From Neomesorhizobium albiziae (lineage in GTDB: Bacteria; Pseudomonadota; Alphaproteobacteria; Rhizobiales; Rhizobiaceae), in the NCBI RefSeq assembly GCF_900114255.1, contig NZ_FOSL01000002.1, positions 372,001-436,000 of the forward strand: a DNA stretch of 64,000 nt, given 5' to 3'. The notes under the pieces were generated by a model. The model was not told the origin of the DNA. It worked only from the letters and a program-made list of their open reading frames with translations, and made no database searches. Below, one piece after another: positions 50,640-59,519 of this stretch (positions are counted from its first letter, which is position 1; each line of letters starts with the position of its first letter). The position numbers and the translations under genes were made by a program.

Positions 50640-51752
50640 TCAGTCTTTCAGGAATTGGGTGAGAGCGGCGACAACGCCGCGATTGGCTTCTTCGGTTCCG
50701 ACCGTCATCCGCAGCGCGTTGGGAAAACCGTAGCCGGCAACGCGCCGCAGGATATAGCCCTGAGCCGAAAGATACGCGTCCGCCGCGGCGGCCGAGTGCC
50801 TCTCACCTTCCGGAAAGTGAATGAGAATGAAATTGCCGACGCTGGGCGTCACGCGAAGGCCGATCTTCGTCAGCTCTTCCGACAGCCACGGCAGCCATCG
50901 CTCGTTGTGGGCGACGGTGCGCTCGACATGCGCGCGGTCGCGCAGCGCCGCCACGCCGGCCTCGATGGCCACCGCGTTGACGTTGAACGGGCCACGCATG
51001 CGCTCCATCGCGTCGATGATGTGGGCCGGCGCATACATCCAGCCGATGCGCGCGCCGCCGAGACCGTGGATCTTGGAGAAGGTGCGGGTCATCACGACAT
51101 TCTGGTTGCCGGCGACCAGTTCCACGCCGGCCTCGTAGTCGTTGCGGCGCACATATTCGGCGTACGCTGCGTCGAGCACCAGGAGAACATGCCCCGGCAG
51201 GCCAGCGTGCAGCCGGCGCACCTCCTCGAACGGCATGTAGGTGCCGGTCGGGTTGTTGGGGTTGGCGAGGAAGACGATCTTGGTCCTGTCCGAAACCGCA
51301 GCGAGGATCGCGTCCGCATCGGCCCTCTCGTCTGTCTCTTTCGCCACCACGGGAACGGCGCCCGCGGCGCGGATGTAGCTCTGGTAAACCAGGAAGCCGT
51401 GTTCGGTGTAGATGCCCTCGTCGCCCGGTTCGAGATAGGTCTGGGCAAGCAGCCCGATGATCTCGTCGGAGCCGTTGGAGCAGACGATATTGGCAGGGTT
51501 CAGCCCGTGCGCCTCGGCGATCGCCTGGCGCAGGCGCATCGCCGAGCCGTCGGGGTAGTATTCCAGCCGGCCGGCGATGTCGCGCACCGCCTCGATGGCC
51601 GCCGGCGATGCGCCGAGCGGGTTCTCGTTGGACGACAGCTTGTGAACCTTGGCGACACCCGCCGGTGCGGTGCTCTTGCCCGGCACATAGGCTGTGATGT
51701 CCATGATGCCGGCGCGAGGCCGTGGACGTATCTGATCCGGTGCCTGGTTCAT
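50640..51752 (-). CDS. hisC: histidinol-phosphate aminotransferase
   Basis: A 370-residue class II PLP aminotransferase acting in histidine synthesis and, with TyrC next to it, probably in aromatic amino acid synthesis. [14 protein letters not shown] is at the N-terminus, [12 protein letters not shown] holds the PLP Asn, and the Schiff-base Lys is in [17 protein letters not shown]. The length is normal. It is divergent from the SAM-II/metA unit. Confidence 0.93.
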   Translation of the reverse strand: MNQAPDQIRPRPRAGIMDITAYVPGKSTAPAGVAKVHKLSSNENPLGASPAAIEAVRDIAGRLEYYPDGSAMRLRQAIAEAHGLNPANIVCSNGSDEIIGLLAQTYLEPGDEGIYTEHGFLVYQSYIRAAGAVPVVAKETDERADADAILAAVSDRTKIVFLANPNNPTGTYMPFEEVRRLHAGLPGHVLLVLDAAYAEYVRRNDYEAGVELVAGNQNVVMTRTFSKIHGLGGARIGWMYAPAHIIDAMERMRGPFNVNAVAIEAGVAALRDRAHVERTVAHNERWLPWLSEELTKIGLRVTPSVGNFILIHFPEGERHSAAAADAYLSAQGYILRRVAGYGFPNALRMTVGTEEANRGVVAALTQFLKD

Positions 51753-51874
51753 CAGCGAAATCCGTCAAAAATGCCCCGAAACCGGGGCCGCAGCGGAAAT
51801 ACAAGCCAAGCCGGCGAATGTCGAGGGAAAGCTTTCCCATTGACGCCGCGCGTGGCGCAATCTAAGACCAATCA

Positions 51875-51932
51875 TCGTCGTGGTGATTTGGCCGGTCGGC
51901 TTGCAGCCACGTTAAACAACTTGCTAAAGGGC
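51875..51932 (+). ncRNA. SAM-II riboswitch (metA motif)
   Basis: The sequence matches the SAM-II consensus: CGTGG (51879-51883) then TGATTTG, CGGCTTGCAGCCACG, TTAAA and TTGCTAAAGG. P1 pairs CGTGG with CCACG (51907-51911), and the downstream ACTTGCTAAA forms the pseudoknot strand. It lies 72 bp before metA. SAM-II elements are established upstream of metA and metX in alphaproteobacteria and turn expression down when S-adenosylmethionine is plentiful. Confidence 0.92.
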
Positions 51933-51954
51933 CGCTCGCAACAAATCCCGTTGG

Positions 51955-51986
51955 GACCGGCCGCGATTTTCGCCGCCGGTCTTTTT
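51955..51986 (+). terminator. transcription terminator in the metA leader
   Basis: GACCGGC (51955-51961) pairs with GCCGGTC (51975-51981), with additional possible CGCG/CGCC contacts inside, and is followed by TTTTTG. It lies between the SAM-II aptamer and the metA ribosome site, so it may work with the riboswitch to attenuate transcription. No obvious antiterminator was worked out. Confidence 0.7.
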
Positions 51987-52003
51987 GTTTTGGAGTTTGC
52001 GCA

Positions 52004-52942
52004 GTGCCCATCAAAATTCCCGACCAGCTCCCCGCCCGCGACGTGCTCGTGCGCGAGGGCGTGTCCGTGATGGACGAACGGACGGCGCTGCGCCAGGACG
52101 TCAGGCCGCTGCAGATCGGGCTTCTGAACCTGATGCCCAACAAGATCCGCACGGAGACACAGTTCGCCCGGTTGATCGGCGCCTCGCCGCTTCAGGTGGA
52201 AATGACGCTGGTGCGCATCGGCAACCACAAGGCCAAGAACACGCCGGAGGACCATCTCATCACCTTCTACCAGACCTGGGAGGAGGTGGCGGAGCGCAAG
52301 TTCGACGGCTTCATCGTCACCGGCGCCCCGATCGAACTCCTGCCGTTCGAGGAGGTCACCTACTGGGACGAGCTGACGCGCATTCTCGACTGGACCACAA
52401 CGCACGTCCATTCCAGCTTCTTCATCTGCTGGGGGGCGATGGCCGCCGCGCGGCATTTCCACGGCATTCCGAAATACACGCTTGGGAAAAAGGCGTTCGG
52501 CGTCTTCCGCCACGTCAACAACGCTCCGACGTCGCCCTACCTTGCCGGCTTCTCGGACGACTTCGCCATTCCCGTCTCGCGCTGGACGGAGGTCCGCACC
52601 GCCGACATTCCGGGCGACTCCGGCCTGGAGCTGCTGATGGAATCGGATGTTACCGGACCCTGCATGCTGTCCGAGGCGGCCGGCAACCGGCTCTATATGT
52701 TCAACCACATCGAATACGACTCCACATCGCTCAAGGAAGAGTTCGATCGCGACAGGGCCACCGGCGTGCCGATCGAGGTGCCGCACGAATATTTCCCGGA
52801 AGACGATCCGACGCGCCGGCCGCTCAACCGCTGGCGCTCGCACGCCCATTTGCTGTTCGGCAACTGGATCAACCAGGTCTACCAGACCACGCCCTACGAG
52901 CTGAAGGAGATTGGCGCGGTCCGGCAACCCGCAATGTCGTAA
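52004..52942 (+). CDS. metAA: homoserine O-acetyltransferase (MetA type)
   Basis: A 312-residue first enzyme of methionine synthesis from homoserine. The catalytic Cys142 is in [10 protein letters not shown] and His235/Glu237 are in MFNHIEYD, numbering identical to E. coli MetA. Position 111 is Glu ([13 protein letters not shown]). In this family Glu111 goes with acetyl-CoA and Gly111 with succinyl-CoA use, so it should be an acetyltransferase. Translation starts at GTG 52004 with GGAG 8 bp upstream. It is controlled by the SAM-II riboswitch in its leader. Confidence 0.93.
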   Translation: MPIKIPDQLPARDVLVREGVSVMDERTALRQDVRPLQIGLLNLMPNKIRTETQFARLIGASPLQVEMTLVRIGNHKAKNTPEDHLITFYQTWEEVAERKFDGFIVTGAPIELLPFEEVTYWDELTRILDWTTTHVHSSFFICWGAMAAARHFHGIPKYTLGKKAFGVFRHVNNAPTSPYLAGFSDDFAIPVSRWTEVRTADIPGDSGLELLMESDVTGPCMLSEAAGNRLYMFNHIEYDSTSLKEEFDRDRATGVPIEVPHEYFPEDDPTRRPLNRWRSHAHLLFGNWINQVYQTTPYELKEIGAVRQPAMS

Positions 52943-53060
52943 GCCGCCTTCTGGCCGTGATCGACCGGGGGCGTTCTCTCACAGCTACGTATATTAGCGG
53001 GAAACGCCGATCACAGCCCTGTCACGCCACAATTGGTTCTTGTGCTCAGCGGAGGCAGCA

Positions 53061-53282
53061 ATGAACCAAATCCTTATCAGTCATTACTCCCCCTGGAGTC
53101 CCACAGAGGTCAAGGAACTGAAGTGCCTTGCGGCGGCGCGGATGCCCGTCGGGGCAATTGCCAACAAGCTTGGGCGCACGCCGCCGGCCATACGCGCCAA
53201 GGCCCGCCTGGAACGCATCACCCTCTTCGACGACCACGGCATCCGGCCGTCCAGCAGGACGGAGAACAGATCATCGTTCTGA
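53061..53282 (+). CDS. small SANT/Myb-like helix-turn-helix protein 2
   Basis: A 73-residue protein with PWSPTEVKELKCLAAARMP followed by VGAIANKLGRTPPAIRAKA, a SANT-like DNA-binding helix-turn-helix. It is clearly related to the protein at 36061-36237; PWSP, the AIA-x-x-L-x-RT core and the AIRxKA end are shared. GGAGG lies 5 bp before the ATG at 53061. The tail after residue 50 is short and basic. Its target is unknown. Confidence 0.72.
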   Translation: MNQILISHYSPWSPTEVKELKCLAAARMPVGAIANKLGRTPPAIRAKARLERITLFDDHGIRPSSRTENRSSF

Positions 53283-53469
53283 TCTGAGGCGCAACAACAT
53301 AGCGGGCCGACCGCCGTCATCGAAATCCATCGTCGCAAGACCGCGGATCGCCCTTCGGTCTTGCGGCTGTTGTGTCAAGCGATGTCAGTAAATGTTAGGC
53401 CAGGCTGCCCTCAAGGGTGGTAACTGGCGTCTGCCACCCGTATAAGCGCGCTCCCGGACGGAGCCCATC

Positions 53470-54708
53470 ATGTTCGCGCTTTCAGGTTCCCGGCGTCAGG
53501 CCGCGCTGGCCTTCATTTTCGTGACCGCGGTGCTCGACATCCTGGCGATGGGCATCATCATCCCCGTGCTGCCGTCGCTGATCGAGGAGTTCGCCGGCTC
53601 GAACGCTGAAGCGGGCTGGATCAACGGCGTGTTCGTCGCACTCTGGGCCGGCATGCAGTTCGTCGCCTCGCCGATCATCGGCTCGCTGTCCGACCAGTAT
53701 GGCAGGCGGCCGGTCATCCTGCTTTCCACGGTGGGACTTGCAGCCGACTATGTGCTGATGGCGCTGGCGCCCAGTCTCTGGTGGCTGGCGCTCGGCCGCA
53801 TCATCGCCGGCATCACCTCGTCGAGCTTCACCACGGTGTTCGCCTACATGGCCGACATCACGCCGCCGGAGGGCCGCGCCCGCGGCTACGGCCTGATCGG
53901 GGCCGCTTTCAGCGCCGGTTTCGTCGCCGGCCCGCTGCTTGGCGGTGTGCTCGGCGAAATCTCGCCGCGTGCGCCGTTCTGGGTCGCGGCCGCGATGAGC
54001 GGCCTCGCCTTCCTCTACGGACTTGTGGTGCTGCCGGAATCGCTGGCGCCGGAAAAACGCATGGCCTTCTCGTGGCGGCGCGCCAATCCGTTCGGCGCCA
54101 TGATGCTCTTGCGTTCGCATCGCGAACTGTCGGGGCTGGCGACGGTGAACTTCCTGCTGCATTTCGCGCATCACGTGTTTTCCGCCGTCTTCGTGCTCTA
54201 TGCCGCCTATCGCTACGACTGGCATGCATGGGAGGTCGGCGTGCTGCTTGCGATGGTCGGCGTGCTCGACATGATCGTGCAGGGCGTCATCGTCGGGCCG
54301 ACGGTAAAACGCTTCGGCGACCGCGCCACCATGATCTTCGGCCTGTTCGGCGGTGCGGTCGGCGTCGCCTGTATGGGGCTGGCGCCGACCGGACTGCTGT
54401 TCACGCTCGCCATGCTGCCCAACGCATTGTGGGGCCTTGCAATGCCGACGCTGCAATCGCTGATGACACAGCGCGTCTCGGAATCGGAACAGGGGCAATT
54501 GCAGGGCGCCAACATGAGCGTCGCCAGCATTGCCGGCGTTGCCTCGCCGCTGTTCTTCGGCGCCGTCTATTCCTTTTCCGTCAGCGAAGGTTCAAAGCTG
54601 CCCTACCCGGGCGCCGCGTTCCTGATGGCGGCACTTGTCCTGCTCGGTGCGGCGATCCTCGGCTGGGTCGTTGCACGGCGCGCCGAGCGGACCGAACCGG
54701 CGTCTTGA
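53470..54708 (+). CDS. MFS transporter, TetA/DHA1-like drug:H+ antiporter
   Basis: A 412-residue twelve-helix major facilitator. The loop 2-3 motif is GSLSDQYGRRPVILLS (near residue 74), and helix 5 has GLIGAAFSAGFVAGPLLGGVLGE, the antiporter motif C. The family resembles TetA-type exporters, but drug specificity cannot be assigned and no TetR gene adjoins it. It converges on the DUF1194 gene 11 bp away. Confidence 0.88.
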   Translation: MFALSGSRRQAALAFIFVTAVLDILAMGIIIPVLPSLIEEFAGSNAEAGWINGVFVALWAGMQFVASPIIGSLSDQYGRRPVILLSTVGLAADYVLMALAPSLWWLALGRIIAGITSSSFTTVFAYMADITPPEGRARGYGLIGAAFSAGFVAGPLLGGVLGEISPRAPFWVAAAMSGLAFLYGLVVLPESLAPEKRMAFSWRRANPFGAMMLLRSHRELSGLATVNFLLHFAHHVFSAVFVLYAAYRYDWHAWEVGVLLAMVGVLDMIVQGVIVGPTVKRFGDRATMIFGLFGGAVGVACMGLAPTGLLFTLAMLPNALWGLAMPTLQSLMTQRVSESEQGQLQGANMSVASIAGVASPLFFGAVYSFSVSEGSKLPYPGAAFLMAALVLLGAAILGWVVARRAERTEPAS

Positions 54709-54719
54709 CGTTGTGACGC

Positions 54720-55508
54720 TCAGCGATCGAGTTCGGGATAGAAACGGTCGGACAGCGAACGCCGCGCCTTCTCGCCAACCATGCAGTCGACCGGCGGTTC
54801 TGCGGCCGCCGGAACGATGGCGACGCCGTGCTGGTTGCCGCTGACCTCGAGGATGAGTTTGCGGCGTATGGCGGTGCTGAATTCCGAGACTGCCCGTATC
54901 GGCAGCGCGAAGGCGCCGCGACCGCCGATCACGCACGCGCTGTAGTAGCGATCGATGTCCGGAAAGATCGACGAAGGCCTGACCAGGATGGGCAGCCCGT
55001 TGACGGTTATGCCGCGGGCAACCGCCGCGTCGCGGGCGGCAGTGACAGGCGGGCCGAAATTGTTGGGACCGTCGCCGGAGACGTCGATGACAAGGCGGCC
55101 GCCTTCGAGCCCGTTGGCCTGCAGCGCCGAGACGCCGAACGCCAGCGCTCCGGAGATCGAGGTGCCGCGAAAGGTGGCGAAGGGCCGCGCCTCCAGCTTC
55201 GCCGCGAAATCGTATGCGCTGTCCCGGTCGCTTATGATCTGCCACGGCACCAGTGACGCCGTGCGCACTGTGCCTGCCCACTCGAAATAGGTGACCGCGA
55301 CACGGCCGTTCGGACCGGAGCGCGCCGCCGCGATGAAATCCGGGTCGCGCAGCGCCGCGACATAGCCGGCGCGCTGGATGGCGAATTCCTCGCGGTCCAT
55401 CGATTCGGAGACGTCGACCGCCAGCACGAGTTCCACGTCGACCGGTTCGGCGCGGGCCTCCGCAACCGCGAAAGCCAGGCAGGCCAACACGGCCCGCTGG
55501 GGGATCAT
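54720..55508 (-). CDS. DUF1194 protein with von Willebrand A-like fold, exported
   Basis: A 262-residue protein with a short signal-like N-terminus (RAVLACLAFAVAEARAEP). The domain starts VELVLAVDVSESMDREEF, which contains the MIDAS-type DxSxS (here DVSES). VIDVSGDGPNN carries a second conserved acidic motif. It is probably periplasmic and metal-ion dependent. Its start overlaps the stop of the ABC exporter gene by 4 bp, so the two are coupled; no function for the pair is known to me. Confidence 0.82.
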   Translation of the reverse strand: MIPQRAVLACLAFAVAEARAEPVDVELVLAVDVSESMDREEFAIQRAGYVAALRDPDFIAAARSGPNGRVAVTYFEWAGTVRTASLVPWQIISDRDSAYDFAAKLEARPFATFRGTSISGALAFGVSALQANGLEGGRLVIDVSGDGPNNFGPPVTAARDAAVARGITVNGLPILVRPSSIFPDIDRYYSACVIGGRGAFALPIRAVSEFSTAIRRKLILEVSGNQHGVAIVPAAAEPPVDCMVGEKARRSLSDRFYPELDR

Positions 55509-57355
55509 GACCCGGTGCGCCGTGCGAGTATCTGGCGCACACCCTTGCGCGGGGAACGGCGTTTCGGCGCCACGCCCGTGAAGTCGACGCGTTTCAGGCA
55601 GCGGCCGTCCTTGTCCTTCACAAGATGCAGCTCCCGCGAGAAGAAGTCCCCGTTGCGCTGGGCACGGCCGATGTTGACGACGGTGGCATCGGGAAGATCG
55701 TCTTCGAAAATCGAGAATACCTTCTTGAGCGCCGAGCGGTCCAGCGTGTCGAGCGCCTCGTCTATGACGACCCAGCGCGGCTTGTGCAGGCTGAGCCGCC
55801 CGAAGGCGAGCAGGCGCTGCTCTTCCTCGCTCAACTCGCGCTCCCAGCGCGCGTCGCGGTCGAGCGAACCCGCCAGCCGCTCAAGACCGACCTTGGCGAG
55901 GGCTTGCCTGAGATCGGCGTCGGCGAAACCGGCGTCGCCCTGCGGATAGGAAAGGCCGGCGCGCAGCGTGCCCGGAGGGAAATACGGCGCTCTCGGCACG
56001 AAGGTGATCGTTTCGCCGGCCGGCAGGCCGATACGGCCGCCGCCCCAGGGCCAGAGGCCGGCAAGCGCCCGGAAGAACAGCGTCTTTCCCGCCCCTGGGT
56101 CGCCGGTGATCAGAACGCGCTGGCCGGCGTCGATCTCGACTCGCGGCTCGGCGAGCATGGTGCAGCCCGCCGTGGAGACGACTTCGAGGCCGTCGAAAGT
56201 CAGGCTGTCATCGGCATTTTCGACGAACTCGATCCGCCTTTCGGCATCGTGCAGCACATCCGCCTCGACCAGCGCCCGGCGGAAAGCGGCAACGCGCAGC
56301 AAGGTCGCGCGCCAGTCGGCGATGGCGCCGATGTTGTTGATGAACCAGCGCAGCGACGAATGCACCTGGTTGAAGGCGCCGACCGCCATCATCAGGCCGC
56401 CGAAGCTGATGTCGCCCGCGAAATAGACGGGGGAGGCGACGAGGATCGGCGCCACCACCGTGACCCAGCCATAGCCGTCGGTCACCCATTCAAGGCGTAT
56501 CTGCACAATGAAGATGCGCCGCACCGCGCCGAGCACCGATGCGAGGTCCGTCTCCAGCCGGCGTTTCTCGTCGCCTTCGCCGCCGGCGAGCGAGATGGCG
56601 TCGACATGCTCGTTCACCCGCATCATGGAAAAGCGCAGATCCGCCTCACGCGAATAGCGGTCGCTGTTGAGCGCGATCAGCGGCCTCCCGACCAGCCAGC
56701 TCAGCACCGAGGCCGAGCCCGTGTAGATGATCGCAGCCCACACCATGTAGCCGGGAATGGCGAAGGAATAGCCGCTGACATGGAAGACGAAGCCGGACGA
56801 CAGCGACCACAGCACGCCGACGAAGGAGATGAGCAGGATGGTCGACTGCACGAGGCCGAAGGTCAGGCCCGTGGTCAGGTCGGTGAGATGCCCGGCATCC
56901 TCCTGCATGCGCTGGTCCGGATTGACGCCGATGGCGCCGGCATTGGCGAGGCGAAAGGCGCGGCGTGGCCGCATCCATTCGTTGATGAGATCGCGCGTCA
57001 GACCTTCGCGCAGCTTGAGCTTCATCATCTGGTTGAGCCAGGTCTGCATGACGCCGAGCGTCAGGAGGCCGCCGGCGATCACCACGAACAGCGTGAGCTG
57101 GTGGACGAAAGCATCGATATCGCGGCGCTCGATGGCGTCGTAGAAGGGGCGGTTCCAGCGGTTGAGAATGATCTGGCCGAGCGAAGTCGCCACGATCACC
57201 GCCAGCGCGCCGGCTGCCATCCACAGTATGGTGTTGCGCAGCGGCGACGCCATGAAGGCGCGCAGCATCATGGCAAGCTGGTCGCGAAAGCCGATGTCTT
57301 CGGCTGCGACGGGGGCTGTCTTGAGATCGGTCCTGCCGTTGGTCTGATCCGCCAT
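55505..57355 (-). CDS. SbmA/BacA-like ABC transporter with fused ATPase (ABCD/YddA type)
   Basis: A 616-residue half-transporter. The N-terminal ABC_membrane_2/SbmA-like domain (about 20-340) has multiple helices and the NPDQRMQEDAGHLTDL stretch typical of this family. The C-terminal ATPase has Walker A GDPGAGKTLF, a degenerate signature LSEEEQRLLAFGRL, and Walker B WVVIDEALDTLD with the catalytic Glu. It resembles YddA, ABCD-type and peptide/cobalamin-related transporters. The ATG at 57353-57355, preceded by GAAGGA, is chosen over one 36 bp upstream. It is coupled to the DUF1194 gene. Confidence 0.87.
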   Translation of the reverse strand: MADQTNGRTDLKTAPVAAEDIGFRDQLAMMLRAFMASPLRNTILWMAAGALAVIVATSLGQIILNRWNRPFYDAIERRDIDAFVHQLTLFVVIAGGLLTLGVMQTWLNQMMKLKLREGLTRDLINEWMRPRRAFRLANAGAIGVNPDQRMQEDAGHLTDLTTGLTFGLVQSTILLISFVGVLWSLSSGFVFHVSGYSFAIPGYMVWAAIIYTGSASVLSWLVGRPLIALNSDRYSREADLRFSMMRVNEHVDAISLAGGEGDEKRRLETDLASVLGAVRRIFIVQIRLEWVTDGYGWVTVVAPILVASPVYFAGDISFGGLMMAVGAFNQVHSSLRWFINNIGAIADWRATLLRVAAFRRALVEADVLHDAERRIEFVENADDSLTFDGLEVVSTAGCTMLAEPRVEIDAGQRVLITGDPGAGKTLFFRALAGLWPWGGGRIGLPAGETITFVPRAPYFPPGTLRAGLSYPQGDAGFADADLRQALAKVGLERLAGSLDRDARWERELSEEEQRLLAFGRLSLHKPRWVVIDEALDTLDRSALKKVFSIFEDDLPDATVVNIGRAQRNGDFFSRELHLVKDKDGRCLKRVDFTGVAPKRRSPRKGVRQILARRTGS

Positions 57356-57442
57356 CTCATGGGGTCCTTCGTTCGCAACCGACTGTTTCATTGCAGGTAA
57401 GTTGACACCCGGCGGTTGCCAAGCGGTCGCCGGACGGCCGCG

Positions 57443-58195
57443 TCAGGGGCGCGGCACGATCCGTGCAGCCCGCGTCGCCCCTTGCGGTGTCAGCACCGGC
57501 ACGAAGACGCGGCGCGAGGCGCGCTGTGTCACCGGCAGGCCCTGATAGAGCCGTTTCTGCGCCTCGACCACGATGACGCCGGAAAACATCGGCCAGAAGC
57601 GGCGGCCCGATTTTTCAAGCAGTTCGTGGAAGCGCAGCACCCAGCGGCGGCGCGACGGCGGGAAAAACAGCCCGTCGGCCCATGCTCCCGGCGTGAAGTT
57701 CGCCTCGCGCAGCAATTCGGTCAACTGGCCGCGCGAAAACGGCCGGCCGGTGCCGAACGGCGTGTGTTCGAAGCGCGCCCACACGCCGCGCCGGTTGGGC
57801 ACCACGATGACCAGCCTGCCGCCCGGCGCCAGCACGCGCCATATCTCCTTCAGCGTCTCGCGCGGGTTTTCGGCATGCTCCAGCGAATGGACAAGCAGCA
57901 TGCGGTCGATGGACGAATCGACCAGCGGCAACTCCTCGTCGAACACCAGCGCCGTGGCAGAGGGGCCCTGCGGCGGCCAGTTCACGGCGCCCTGCGTCGC
58001 CGGCATGAAGGCAAACACGCGGTCGGCGTCGCTGCCGAAGCGATCGAGCCAGGGCAGCACATAGCCGAGGCCAACCAGCCTTTCGTTGGGCAGGTTGGCC
58101 CAGACGGAGGCAATCGCCATGGCGATCGAGCGTTCGGCAAGCCGGCCGAGCGTGGTGGCGTAGAAGGAGCGCAGGTCGACGATGTCGGAATTCAT
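57443..58195 (-). CDS. SAM-dependent methyltransferase (Methyltransf_11-like)
   Basis: A 250-residue protein with a class I methyltransferase core. MLLVHSLEHAENPRETLKEI and VLAPGGRLVIVVPNR are the post-motif II/III strands typical of Methyltransf_11. The N-terminal SAM loop is weak (LGYVLPWLDRF rather than a glycine-rich loop). A 90-residue C-terminal extension follows. It is commonly found beside gloB in rhizobia, here divergent by 104 bp. The substrate is unknown. Confidence 0.8.
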   Translation of the reverse strand: MNSDIVDLRSFYATTLGRLAERSIAMAIASVWANLPNERLVGLGYVLPWLDRFGSDADRVFAFMPATQGAVNWPPQGPSATALVFDEELPLVDSSIDRMLLVHSLEHAENPRETLKEIWRVLAPGGRLVIVVPNRRGVWARFEHTPFGTGRPFSRGQLTELLREANFTPGAWADGLFFPPSRRRWVLRFHELLEKSGRRFWPMFSGVIVVEAQKRLYQGLPVTQRASRRVFVPVLTPQGATRAARIVPRP

Positions 58196-58299
58196 GGCGC
58201 GGACGGTAGCGGCGTTGCGTCACGCTTTCAAGAAAGCCCCTCGCCAAGGGTGACATAGGCAAGTGCCCGCCATATCGTCACGCGCAAAGGAGACCCGCC

Positions 58300-59067
58300 A
58301 TGGCGATCAGAATCGAGCAATTCATGTGCCGGAGCGACAATTTCGGCGTTCTGGTCCACGAGACCGAAAGCGGCGAAACGGCGATCATCGACGCGCCCGA
58401 GGAAAAGCCGATCCTGGCGGCGATCGAGCGCACGGGCTGGCGGCCAACGGCGCTGCTCATCACCCACCACCATGGCGACCATGTCGAAGCCAATCTCGGG
58501 CTGAAGCAGCGTTTCAACCTGAAGATCACCGGCCCGAAGGCGGAAGCGGCAAAAATCCCCGGCATCGACGAGCGCGTGGTGGAAGGCAATACGCTGAAGC
58601 TCGGCGCAGAAACCATCGAAGTCATCGAAACGCCGGGCCATACCGCCGGGCACATCAGCTATCATTTGCGCGGCGCAAAAATCGCGTTCACCGGCGACAC
58701 CTTGTTTGCGCTGGGCTGCGGCCGCCTGTTCGAATGCAAGCCGGCGGTCATGTACCAATCGCTGAAGAAACTGGCTGCCTTGCCCCTCGAAACGAAGATC
58801 TACTGCGGCCATGAATACACCCAGTCCAACGCCCGTTTCGCGCTGACCGTCGATCCCTCCAATTCGGCGTTGAAGGAGCGTGCGGCCGAGATCGAGAAGC
58901 TGCGCGCCGAGGACGAGCCGACCTTGCCGACGACCATCATGCAGGAACTGGCGACCAACCCGTTCCTGCGCTGGCACGACCCGGTGATTCGCAAGAACCT
59001 GCATATGGAAACCGCCTCCGACGAAGCGGTGTTCGCCGAGATCCGCAAGCGCAAGGACGTCTTTTGA
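58300..59067 (+). CDS. gloB: hydroxyacylglutathione hydrolase (glyoxalase II)
   Basis: A 255-residue metallo-beta-lactamase-fold enzyme hydrolysing S-lactoylglutathione to lactate and glutathione. The binuclear metal motif THHHGDHVE (near residue 56) is present. GHTAGHISY, GDTLFALGCGRLFE and the glutathione-binding YCGHEYTQSNARF follow, as in authentic GloB. It overlaps the following cupin gene by 1 bp. Confidence 0.95.
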   Translation: MAIRIEQFMCRSDNFGVLVHETESGETAIIDAPEEKPILAAIERTGWRPTALLITHHHGDHVEANLGLKQRFNLKITGPKAEAAKIPGIDERVVEGNTLKLGAETIEVIETPGHTAGHISYHLRGAKIAFTGDTLFALGCGRLFECKPAVMYQSLKKLAALPLETKIYCGHEYTQSNARFALTVDPSNSALKERAAEIEKLRAEDEPTLPTTIMQELATNPFLRWHDPVIRKNLHMETASDEAVFAEIRKRKDVF

Positions 59068-59495
59068 TGACCGCCGCCGAGATCATCGCCACGCTCGGCA
59101 TGCAACGCCACCCGGAGGGCGGCTGGTATGCCGAGACGTTCCGCGACAGCGCCGGCAACGGGGCGCGCGGCAACTCCACCGCCATCTATTTCCTGCTCGA
59201 GGCCGACGACGTTTCGGCCTGGCACCGGGTCAAGGACGCCGCCGAAGTCTGGCACCACTATGCCGGCGCGCCGTTGTCGCTGACGATGTACGAGGAGGGC
59301 GGGCCGGTCGTCACCCGCACGCTCGGTCTTGATCTGGCAGTGGGCCAGCGCCCGCAACTGGTGGTGCCGGCGAACTGGTGGCAGATGGCGAGGAGCCTCG
59401 GCGCCTTCACGCTGGTCGGCTGCACCGTGGCGCCGGGCTTCGATTTCGCCGTGTTCGAGATGGCGCCGGCCGACTGGCAGCCTGGGGTGAGTTGA
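59067..59495 (+). CDS. cupin-fold DUF985 protein
   Basis: A 142-residue cupin. HPEGGWYAETFRD is the characteristic DUF985 opening, TAIYFLLEADDVSAWHRVK carries a conserved His, and VWHHYAGAPL and the QLVVPANWWQMA strand complete the barrel. Some relatives are called sugar-epimerase-like, but no reaction is established. The start ATG (59067) overlaps the gloB stop (TGATG). Confidence 0.88.
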   Translation: MTAAEIIATLGMQRHPEGGWYAETFRDSAGNGARGNSTAIYFLLEADDVSAWHRVKDAAEVWHHYAGAPLSLTMYEEGGPVVTRTLGLDLAVGQRPQLVVPANWWQMARSLGAFTLVGCTVAPGFDFAVFEMAPADWQPGVS

Positions 59496-59519
59496 GAATC
59501 AGGTCAGGCCGGCATCACC
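59492..59519. repeat. uninterrupted copy of a 28-bp repeat arm
   Basis: TTGAGAATCAGGTCAGG followed by CCGGCATCACC spans the short gap after the cupin stop and the last codons of the lysoplasmalogenase gene. It matches 27 of 28 bases of the sequence at 61132-61151 joined to 61242-61249, the two sides of an 83-bp insertion. Confidence 0.75.
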
